Below, in pieces: positions 26,168 to 32,057 of a DNA stretch of 32,057 nt (position 1 is the first letter of the stretch; every line of letters starts with the position of its first letter). The stretch spans positions 1 to 32,057 of the forward strand of contig CAMOSN010000012.1 of the NCBI GenBank assembly GCA_946624935.1, given 5' to 3'. The position numbers and the translations under genes were made by a program. The notes beneath the pieces are model-generated. The model searched no databases. It had not been told where the DNA came from and saw only the letters and a program-made list of their open reading frames with translations. Source of the DNA: an uncultured Lachnospiraceae bacterium (lineage in GTDB: Bacteria; Bacillota; Clostridia; Lachnospirales; Lachnospiraceae).

Positions 26168-28108
26168 TTAACCGAGTGGTACCTCCACGATTTCCGCCAT
26201 TTTGATGAGGCACTGTTCGATCTGCGAAGAGATCTCACCTGCCATGCGCCTCGAAATGTCATCATTTTTATCGATGGCGAGGCTTTTGGCAAGGTTTTCC
26301 TTGACTTCACCGGTGAGGGAGGTAAGCCTTGTGCGAAAATGGTTTTTGGGGACCAGCCTGCGCATGGGCACGGGTATATCAAGGTGCAGCACTGCTTTTT
26401 GCATGCGGTCCTTTCCGAGCAGCAGTATGAGCAGTGAGAGAAACGCTCCGGCGATAATACCGGGAAGTCCTCCGGAGATGAGGGCAACACCGCCGCCGCC
26501 GCACAGGAGTCCTACCAGCACGGAGATGATGGTATCGATGAGCCAGGTGATCTCATTCACGGCAAAGACATCCCGGGCATCCACCTGAATGTCGATGTCG
26601 GAGAGAGACAGGTAGGATTCCAGGTTGAGGGCTCCATAGGGAACGCCGTGCCGCTGGCAGATGGGCATGGTGTACTCCTCCAGTTCTGCAGCTACGGGCC
26701 GGAGCCACTGGGTAACCGGCTGCACCAGCAGAGCGCGGGCTTCGTCGGTGTGCAGATAGGAGGTGATCTCCTCCTGGAGCTCGGAATTGACGTCGCTCAG
26801 GCGGCGGATCTCGCCGCTTCGCCAGCGGTCGAACACCGGGAGCGCCGCATTTTCGAGAATCGGCTCTACCAGCGTATCTGCAGCGATGCGATAGAGCTCT
26901 TCCATATGTTTCTCGACGATCTGCTCGATGACCGGGGAGGAGATGAGACGGGTCACGTCTGCTTTGAAGGCGCGGATGTCCTCATCGATTTTGCCGCACC
27001 AGGCCAGGCCGCGGGCCACGGAAAATTCGGGCTCGGCGCCGGCGATGACGACAGCATCCGGAAAGACCTCCCGGCACCAGTCACGGATGACACTCAGGCG
27101 GGAGACGCCTCCGGTGAGGAAGAGCAGGTCGGGCATGGGACCTTCGATGCTGCGGCGCACTTCCCGCAGGCTGTCCTGGAATACATCGTGGAAGGACCGC
27201 CCTTCCAGAACCTCTGAAGGCCCACCAAGCAGAAGGGCGGCGACGGTCGCATTGACGGTGAGCTTCAGGCGCAGCGGCGCTCCGTCCCAGCGGATCATGA
27301 TGGTTTTGCTGCATTCGTTGCCGGGGCTGCTCCAGTATTCTTCGTCGGAAAAATACTGCTCCTTGAGCCGCCTTGCGGCAAATTCACAGTAGCTTTTCCA
27401 GGCGGGCGACCGGTCAAATACCTCGCGGATGCGCACTGCATTCGGGGAATTGCTTACCGAATGCTCCAGGAGGAGCTCATCCATGATGCCGCCGCCCAGG
27501 AACACCTCTCCGGCTGTGTGCAGGGAGACCTCCTTCCCCTCGGTAATGTAGGCAAAATCGGTGGTCGAGGAGCCGATGTCCACGACCAGCACGGGCCTGG
27601 AGAGGATGTCGTAGCCGACCTGCAGATGCCTGGACTGACAGGCGCACACGAGGGCAGCGCGGGACTCCGAGACGATCTTTGCGGGAGGATATCCCAGCTG
27701 CTCGAAAATCTCACGGTAGAGCTCACGGGTGTTTTTATCCCATCCTGCCGGGCAGCCGATGTAAAAGCAGCTTTCATCTCCGGCGATCAGGTCGCCGTTT
27801 TCCCGCAGGACGCCAAGCACACCGGCGGCGAAGCTTTTTACATCCTTCGCGGCAGCCGGGTCGGTGAGAAACCGGCTCTTAAAGCGCACCCTGCGCACAG
27901 CGGCGTCAGGAGCGTAGCATGCCTGCTCACCGATCACCAGTGCGCCGGAGGAGAGCCTTGCATAGGCAGAAATAAAGCTTCTGGCGTCCTGAACAGGCAG
28001 GATCGTAATGGCGGAGGAGGTGAGAGGTGCATCCTCTTTCTCCGGCTTTTTCAGCAGAGCGATCGCACTTTCTGCATCGCCCAGGTCAAATCCGTAAAAC
28101 TGTTCCAT
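26168..28108 (-). CDS. Hsp70-like ATPase with C-terminal membrane hairpin
   Basis: 646-aa protein with an actin/Hsp70-type ATPase domain (about 1-375). Phosphate-1 region FDLGDAES is at 7-14, where the usual GTT/GTS is replaced by GDA. Phosphate-2 is DIGSSTTD at 177-184 and the adenosine motif LTGGVSRL at 331-338. There is no recognisable substrate-binding domain of DnaK. Instead a helical region (about 375-515) leads to two glycine-rich hydrophobic segments (about 521-537 and 541-565) and an 80-residue basic then acidic tail. ATG 28108 has AAAGGA about 9 nt upstream; a longer frame to 28363 enters the neighbour gene. It lies 25 bp after the two-TM protein gene, probably one operon. Function unknown; a membrane-attached chaperone or scaffold is an inference. 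Confidence 0.85.
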   Translation of the reverse strand: MEQFYGFDLGDAESAIALLKKPEKEDAPLTSSAITILPVQDARSFISAYARLSSGALVIGEQACYAPDAAVRRVRFKSRFLTDPAAAKDVKSFAAGVLGVLRENGDLIAGDESCFYIGCPAGWDKNTRELYREIFEQLGYPPAKIVSESRAALVCACQSRHLQVGYDILSRPVLVVDIGSSTTDFAYITEGKEVSLHTAGEVFLGGGIMDELLLEHSVSNSPNAVRIREVFDRSPAWKSYCEFAARRLKEQYFSDEEYWSSPGNECSKTIMIRWDGAPLRLKLTVNATVAALLLGGPSEVLEGRSFHDVFQDSLREVRRSIEGPMPDLLFLTGGVSRLSVIRDWCREVFPDAVVIAGAEPEFSVARGLAWCGKIDEDIRAFKADVTRLISSPVIEQIVEKHMEELYRIAADTLVEPILENAALPVFDRWRSGEIRRLSDVNSELQEEITSYLHTDEARALLVQPVTQWLRPVAAELEEYTMPICQRHGVPYGALNLESYLSLSDIDIQVDARDVFAVNEITWLIDTIISVLVGLLCGGGGVALISGGLPGIIAGAFLSLLILLLGKDRMQKAVLHLDIPVPMRRLVPKNHFRTRLTSLTGEVKENLAKSLAIDKNDDISRRMAGEISSQIEQCLIKMAEIVEVPLG

Positions 28109-28133
28109 GGGAGAGTTCCTTTCACGGGCGGAC

Positions 28134-29078
28134 TTACATGAGCGAGGAAACGCCCGCCAGTCCTTTTCGAAGCAGCCTGCCGCTGTCGGCCTGCAGCATT
28201 GCAGGGCGCAGCAGCATATCGGGCTGCGTGGGAACGAATTCGAACCATTCTCGGTGCGTCTGCCAGTCCTCGGAGAGCTCCACCTGATGGCGGTGCAGGT
28301 AATGCCGTACCTGGGAGAGCTCATCGAGGGCGTACTCGCCGTCTTTACTGTAAAGGGCCTCAAGCTGCCCTGCCAGAAGCATCAGGAGATCTTCCTGGTC
28401 GGAGATGGCACCGCCGGTTCCTTCACTGTTTTCTGCCTCCGTGCCGCCAGAAGTGAGAGCTTCCCGGGAGGCACGCAGTTCGGAAAGTGACCGGTCCATG
28501 GTCAGGCAGATCCGGCGGAAGCTGCGCCAGATCCGATCCTTGTCATAAGTCGGCACAGCAACCGGCGCGGCTGCCCGGACGGAGGACAGGGCGTCGGAGC
28601 GCATCTGCTGCCGGCCTGCGAAGAAGAGCAGCACCCCGCCTGCGGCGGCAAGCACAAATGCGGCGGGAAGAGTCATTGCTGCAGGTTTGAAGAAGCTGCC
28701 GGAAAATACCGCGGCACAGAGCAGAACAATGCCGGCGATGAAGAATACCCAGAAAAGGATCCGGCCCGTCTTATGGTCCCTGCGTAAGGAGTTCCCCGGA
28801 AGGCCTGGGTCAGTGCCTGCGCCGGTGCTGCCACTTCCGCCGCGGTAGTAACGGATCTCACCATAAACGTCCATCAGGTCCAGGCAGGAGCGGGCCGCTG
28901 CCGTTACAGCAGCAGCACTCTCCTGCAGAAACGGGTCGCTTTCCGACTCATTTACCTCAATGAGCATGCGCCCCAGGAGGTCGTCGAGCACGGCCCGAAT
29001 CCGGGATGCATCATCCGAGGCCTCAAGTCGGGAACGGATGGCATCCTCATTTCGGATGAGATAATCTTCGAATGTCAT
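28134..29078 (-). CDS. Unknown two-transmembrane protein, partner of the Hsp70-like ATPase
   Basis: No family recognised. The 314-aa product has an acidic, helical N-terminal part (about 1-75), a Gly/Ser-rich linker (about 80-95), and two membrane segments (about 106-125 and 133-154). A long cytoplasmic C-terminal half with predicted helices (about 185-290) follows. ATG 29078 is preferred over ATG 29096 because GGAGG lies 10 nt before it, inside the longer reading, while the upstream ATG has no ribosome binding site. The gene directly precedes the Hsp70-like gene and both products carry a membrane hairpin, suggesting a membrane complex. That is an inference from position and topology only. 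Confidence 0.75.
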   Translation of the reverse strand: MTFEDYLIRNEDAIRSRLEASDDASRIRAVLDDLLGRMLIEVNESESDPFLQESAAAVTAAARSCLDLMDVYGEIRYYRGGSGSTGAGTDPGLPGNSLRRDHKTGRILFWVFFIAGIVLLCAAVFSGSFFKPAAMTLPAAFVLAAAGGVLLFFAGRQQMRSDALSSVRAAAPVAVPTYDKDRIWRSFRRICLTMDRSLSELRASREALTSGGTEAENSEGTGGAISDQEDLLMLLAGQLEALYSKDGEYALDELSQVRHYLHRHQVELSEDWQTHREWFEFVPTQPDMLLRPAMLQADSGRLLRKGLAGVSSLM

Positions 29079-29193
29079 AACCTTGTGTTCCTCCATACTG
29101 CGGCATAGCTACAGGGATATCCAGCCACCGCTTACATCCCGGGCGTGGCAGGATACACACATCTGACGTGTCAACGAGGTACGTACGAGTGCC

Positions 29194-30615
29194 TCAGGCT
29201 TCCAGAAATGCTCTGTATCCCCGGTAGGCTTCGTACACATCTGCCTTGCTGGACAGCTCCATGGGAGCGTGCATGTTCAGCACGGCGACACCGCTGTCGA
29301 TGACATCCATGCCATACAGTGCGGAGATGTAAGCAATGGTTCCGCCGCCTCCGACGTCCACCTTGCCCAGCTCGCAGGTCTGCCAGGCAACGCCTGCATC
29401 GTCCATGACAGAGCGGATCCAGCCGATGTACTCCGCGTTGGCATCGTTTGAGCCGCTCTTACCGCGGGCACCGGTGTATTTATTAAAGGTGAGGCCGTGG
29501 CCGAAGTAGGCGGCATTGCGGCGCTCATAGGCACTCGCATACAGCGGGTCATAGGCAGCACTCACGTCGGAGGAGAGCATCTTTGCATTGCACAGGCAGC
29601 GGCGCAGTGTGAGCTCGCTGTAGGAACCTGTGCTGTTCATCAGCTCAGCCACGGTGTTCTCGAAGAAGCGCGACTGCATGCCGGTTGCGCCGACGCTGCC
29701 GATTTCCTCCTTGTCGACCAGCAGGCAGCACATGGTGACGGTCGGAACGTCCTGCTGATCCAGGATCGCCCGTGCAGAGGTGTAGGCGCACACACGGTCA
29801 TCCTGACCATAGGAGGCGATCATGCTGCGGTCCAGACCGCAGTCACGGGCTTTCGAAGCGGGAACCACCTCCAGCTCGGCGGAGAGGAAGTCTTCTTCTT
29901 CGATGCCATACTGCTCCTTCAGAAGATGGAGGATGTTTGCCTTCACAGCTTCCTTTTCATCCTTTTTGTCCTTCGCTGCGCAGTCATCGGAATCGGCTGC
30001 CTGCTTTGGCGCCGGACGGCTGCCGAACAGCACATCCAGGTTTTCTCCTTCAATCACGAGGCGGGCTTTCTTTTCCAGCTGCTCGGCGGAAAGGTGGATC
30101 AGAAGATCCGTTATACAGAAAATCGGATCGTCCTCCTTTTCACCGATGGAAATCTCAACCACGCTGCCGTCCTTCTTTGCCACGACACCGTGCAGCGCAA
30201 GGGGAACCGTCACCCACTGATACTTTTTGACACCGCCGTAGTAGTGGGTGTCCAGATACGCCATCTCCGTATCCTCGTAAAGGGTATTCTGCTTGAGGTC
30301 CAGCCGCGGGGAGTCGATGTGGGCACCGAGAATCCGCATTCCCTTTTCCAGAGGCTGGGTGCCCAGGATAAACAGGGCGATTGCCTTTTTCATACATACG
30401 CGGTAAACCTTATCGCCGGCCTTCAGGGATTTTCCCCGGGCGATCGCCGCATCCAGATCCTCAAATCCTGCCGCTTCCGCCAGCCGCACGGCTTCCTTCA
30501 CGCATTCGCGTTCCGTTTTGCCCGCATCCAGGAAAGATTTGTAAGCCTCCGTGAGGGCGCCCAGCTCCTCCAGCTGCTGCGGTGTATACGTGTTCCATGC
30601 ATTTTCTTTTGACAT
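29194..30615 (-). CDS. M18 family aminopeptidase
   Basis: 473-aa zinc aminopeptidase of family M18 (aspartyl/leucyl aminopeptidase, LAP4-like), removing N-terminal residues from peptides in the cytoplasm. GAHIDSPRLDLK supplies the first metal-binding His and Asp. LLVDKEEIGSVGATGMQS carries the catalytic Glu-Glu pair and SSDVSAAYDP the later Asp ligand. A final His lies in AVLNMHAPMEL. Length is as expected. AAAAGGAGC lies 10 nt before ATG 30615. It is the first gene of the minus-strand unit; its promoter is at 30710-30738 and its leader contains a tandem repeat. The two-TM protein gene follows after 115 bp without a clear terminator. Confidence 0.95.
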   Translation of the reverse strand: MSKENAWNTYTPQQLEELGALTEAYKSFLDAGKTERECVKEAVRLAEAAGFEDLDAAIARGKSLKAGDKVYRVCMKKAIALFILGTQPLEKGMRILGAHIDSPRLDLKQNTLYEDTEMAYLDTHYYGGVKKYQWVTVPLALHGVVAKKDGSVVEISIGEKEDDPIFCITDLLIHLSAEQLEKKARLVIEGENLDVLFGSRPAPKQAADSDDCAAKDKKDEKEAVKANILHLLKEQYGIEEEDFLSAELEVVPASKARDCGLDRSMIASYGQDDRVCAYTSARAILDQQDVPTVTMCCLLVDKEEIGSVGATGMQSRFFENTVAELMNSTGSYSELTLRRCLCNAKMLSSDVSAAYDPLYASAYERRNAAYFGHGLTFNKYTGARGKSGSNDANAEYIGWIRSVMDDAGVAWQTCELGKVDVGGGGTIAYISALYGMDVIDSGVAVLNMHAPMELSSKADVYEAYRGYRAFLEA

Positions 30616-30639
30616 GTGTGTCTGCTCCTTTTGCGTTTA

Positions 30640-30700
30640 ATATGGAATGCTCCATGATGACCATGGATATGGAATGTCCCATGATGATCCATGGATATGG
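30640..30700 (-). repeat. 27/28-bp tandem repeat in the aminopeptidase leader
   Basis: Two near-identical units, 30640-30666 and 30667-30694, plus a partial third (ATATGG) lie between the promoter and the start codon of the M18 gene. In the minus-strand RNA each unit can form a small hairpin (ATGGA-GCAT-TCCAT and ATGGG-ACAT-TCCAT), the second keeping pairing through a G-U. This may affect mRNA stability. Confidence 0.7.
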
Positions 30701-30709
30701 ATTTGCTTC

Positions 30710-30738
30710 ATTATAATCCAAGGAGGGAAAAGTGTCCA
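30710..30738 (-). promoter_or_regulatory. Promoter of the minus-strand operon
   Basis: On the minus strand TGGACA (30738-30733) and the consensus TATAAT (30715-30710) are spaced by 17 bp. The start codon of the aminopeptidase gene is about 95 bp downstream. Confidence 0.7.
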
Positions 30739-30779
30739 CCGCATGGCGCAAGAGAGTAGAGGCCATGGCTGCATTATGA

Positions 30780-30832
30780 TTGTTCACCTTTTAAAAAAGT
30801 CGGTTGACAATTTGGAGCATCCATGGTAAGTT
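30780..30832 (+). promoter_or_regulatory. BirA operator overlapping the bioY promoter
   Basis: TTGTTCACC (30780-30788) and GGTTGACAA (30802-30810) are inverted half-sites separated by 13 bp, close to the Gram-positive BirA box pattern TTGTnAACC/GGTTnACAA. The right half contains the -35 TTGACA (30804-30809). The -10 is TAAGTT (30827-30832), preceded by TGG as an extended element, with a 17-bp spacer. Biotinyl-AMP-bound BirA would therefore repress bioY when biotin is plentiful. Confidence 0.78.
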
Positions 30833-30873
30833 GATGACCGACTGATCAACGATGACACAGGAGGACAATAATC

Positions 30874-31431
30874 ATGAACCAATCTGCAGCAACACCTTCC
30901 ACTTCGTTTCATACCAGGGACCTGGTCCTGACCGGGATATTCGCCGCACTGATCGCGGTATGCTCCTGGATCAGCATTCCTACGGCCGTTCCGTTCACAC
31001 TGCAAACCTTTGGGGTATTCATGGCAGTGGAGATGCTCGGCGGAAAACGCGGGACGCTTGCAGTTTTGGTATATCTGCTGCTGGGAGCGGTGGGACTTCC
31101 GGTGTTTGCAGGCTTTACCGGAGGAATGGGGATCATTACAGGTTCCACAGGAGGATATATCGTAGGATTTCTGTTCGGCGCACTGGTGATGTGGATGATG
31201 GAAACCGTGCTGCCCAAGGGGACGGTGACGAGCATTCTTGCAATGCTGGCGGGACTTCTGGTGTGTTATGCACTGGGTACAGTGTGGTTTATGCTGGTGT
31301 TTACCAGAAATAACGGGCCGGTGAGCCTGATGACGGTGCTGGGATGGTGCGTACTGCCGTTTATTATTCCGGATCTTATAAAAATCGCACTGGCATGGCT
31401 GCTGAGCAGACGGCTGCGCAAATATGTGTAA
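30874..31431 (+). CDS. bioY: Biotin ECF transporter substrate-binding protein BioY
   Basis: 185-aa integral membrane S-component that captures biotin and works with the shared ECF energising module (EcfA, EcfA', EcfT), which is encoded elsewhere. About six hydrophobic segments are seen. Family motifs include ISIPTAVPFTLQTFGV near the N-terminus, LLGAVGLPVFAGFTGG and the following GSTGGYIVGF, both BioY hallmarks. AGGAGG is 9 nt before ATG 30874. The gene is monocistronic, with a BirA-type operator at its promoter and a hairpin right after its stop. A biotin auxotroph or scavenger is suggested, since no biotin synthesis genes are nearby. Confidence 0.96.
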   Translation: MNQSAATPSTSFHTRDLVLTGIFAALIAVCSWISIPTAVPFTLQTFGVFMAVEMLGGKRGTLAVLVYLLLGAVGLPVFAGFTGGMGIITGSTGGYIVGFLFGALVMWMMETVLPKGTVTSILAMLAGLLVCYALGTVWFMLVFTRNNGPVSLMTVLGWCVLPFIIPDLIKIALAWLLSRRLRKYV

Positions 31432-31466
31432 AAATGGGACAGGGGACGGTTCTCTGTCCCATTTTT
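31430..31466 (+). terminator. bioY terminator formed by REP-like palindrome, copy B
   Basis: AAAAATGGGACAG (31430-31442) pairs perfectly over 13 bp with CTGTCCCATTTTT (31454-31466) around the 11-nt loop GGGACGGTTCT. The stem begins within the bioY stop codon and ends in five T residues, so it can terminate in both directions. The loop is shared, in reverse complement, with copy A at 25088-25098. Confidence 0.8.
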
Positions 31467-31476
31467 ACACAGTAGG

Positions 31477-31517
31477 GGAGGGTTCTTTGTTCGCCCTTTT
31501 TTTCATCGAACCGTCCC
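31477..31517. repeat. Degenerate REP-like fragments, copies C and D
   Basis: GGGAGGGTTCTTTGTTCGCCC (from about 31478) resembles a decayed copy of the element, and GAACCGTCCC at 31508-31517 is the loop sequence in the other orientation. With copy B this makes a small cluster after bioY. Confidence 0.5.
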
Positions 31518-31537
31518 AAAAGCGAAGGATCTGCAGG

Positions 31538-31591
31538 AAGGAGAAACAGATCTCCGATCCGCAAAAAGGAGAAACAGATCTCCGATCCGCA
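31538..31591 (+). repeat. 28-bp direct repeat before the DUF1284 gene
   Basis: A 26-bp sequence starting AAGGAGAAACAGATCTCC is present at 31538-31563 and again, identical, at 31566-31591 (period 28 bp). A third start (GAAAGGAG) follows and serves as the RBS of the next gene. Each unit contains GGAGA-AACAGA-TCTCC, a small hairpin that pairs its own Shine-Dalgarno-like GGAG. Confidence 0.85.
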
Positions 31592-31607
31592 GAAAGGAGT
31601 TGTGGAA

Positions 31608-32057
31608 ATGGAAACAAAAACAGAGATGAAAGAGATGCGATTACGGGCACATCATGGGATGTGCCTTGCCTTCTTTCAGGGAAAAGGGTACAGTAGCACG
31701 TTTACACAGCATATGGCCCGGGTCAAAGAGGCTCTGGAGGAGCACCCCGGACAGCCAGTCAGAGTCATTGCCTCGTCGGATGTGATCTGCAGTGCCTGTC
31801 CGGAGCTGATGCAGGAGGAGAAGCCTGCGCGCAGTCGTGAGGCGCAGGGAGCGGAGATAGGCCCGCACAGCTGTCCGGGAATACGGGCAGGGGTATGCCG
31901 CAGCGCAGAGAAAACGGAGCGGTACGATCGTGCGGTGCTGAAGCTGTGCGGTCTGGAGGAAGGAACATCGATACAGTGGCAGGAATTTGAATATCTGGTA
32001 GAGGAGCGGATCCTTCGGGCCGGAAAACGACAGAGCATTTGTGGAGACTGTCAGTGG
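31608..32057 (+). CDS. DUF1284 domain-containing protein (partial, cut by window end)
   Basis: Open frame of 150 codons without a stop, running off the end of the window. The N-terminus RLRAHHGMCLAFFQGKGYS is the characteristic opening of DUF1284 proteins, small cysteine-rich proteins thought to bind iron-sulfur clusters. Cysteine clusters are seen as ICSACPE, SCPGIRAGVCRS and the terminal ICGDCQW. Family members are about this length or slightly longer, so only a few residues are probably missing. AAAGGAG lies about 10 nt before ATG 31608, and the gene follows the tandem repeat. No enzymatic activity can be assigned. Confidence 0.85.
   Translation, partial: METKTEMKEMRLRAHHGMCLAFFQGKGYSSTFTQHMARVKEALEEHPGQPVRVIASSDVICSACPELMQEEKPARSREAQGAEIGPHSCPGIRAGVCRSAEKTERYDRAVLKLCGLEEGTSIQWQEFEYLVEERILRAGKRQSICGDCQW

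Noticed and set aside
29097-29193. TTGACA on the minus strand before the two-TM protein gene as a separate promoter
   Set aside because: The nearest -10-like TATCCT is only 13 bp away and no match lies at 16-18 bp, so an independent promoter is not supported.
30461-30787. Minus-strand 108-codon frame overlapping the aminopeptidase start
   Set aside because: Its repeated Ile/Met/His residues simply reflect the tandem DNA repeat in the leader, and it covers the operon promoter.

Overview
The window looks like a chromosomal segment from a GC-rich gut Clostridium-type Firmicute, most likely of the Lachnospiraceae. This is inferred from gene content, not from a marker gene. The pointers are a Gram-positive style BirA-controlled bioY, a stand-alone RecD2, purine steps done by separate IMP cyclohydrolase and AICAR transformylase proteins behind a ZTP-type riboswitch, two carbohydrate-family beta-galactosidases, and strong Shine-Dalgarno sequences almost everywhere.

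Layout. (1) 1-5603, plus strand: ychF, lgt, mreB and recD2, all housekeeping. (2) 5679-15267, plus strand: a DUF362 protein, a GH2 beta-galactosidase, a corrinoid-binding protein translationally coupled to a PucR-type regulator, a GH42 beta-galactosidase and a YdjM-like membrane protein with a heptad-repeat tail. (3) 15327-20571, plus strand: a phosphohexomutase with its own promoter and terminator, a histidine phosphatase, ispF with an unusual Cys/Gly tail, a small unknown protein and a lactate permease. (4) 20630-23056, plus strand: a transcription unit with promoter, ZTP riboswitch and overlapping terminator, IMP cyclohydrolase, AICAR formyltransferase and a strong terminator. (5) 23130-25110: an AT-rich, probably acquired patch with two closely related serine recombinases and short repeats. 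(6) 25128-30738, minus strand: a probable four-gene unit running from a promoter near 30.7 kb to a terminator near 25.13 kb. It holds an M18 aminopeptidase, an unknown two-TM protein, an Hsp70-like ATPase with a C-terminal membrane hairpin and an aldose-1-epimerase-like protein. (7) 30780-32057, plus strand: bioY under a BirA operator, a cluster of REP-like palindromes, a 28-bp tandem repeat and a DUF1284 gene cut by the window end.

How the genes work together. The two beta-galactosidases release galactose and glucose from galactosides, and the aldose epimerase and phosphohexomutase families act on such sugars, though the four are not in one operon. The purine unit converts AICAR to FAICAR and then IMP, and its leader fits the known logic of ZTP, a derivative of the substrate AICAR (ZMP), switching expression on. 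The least explained pair is the membrane protein plus the membrane-anchored Hsp70-like ATPase (26168-29078), which I consider the best candidate for an undescribed system. The corrinoid protein plus PucR regulator between the two beta-galactosidases is the second.
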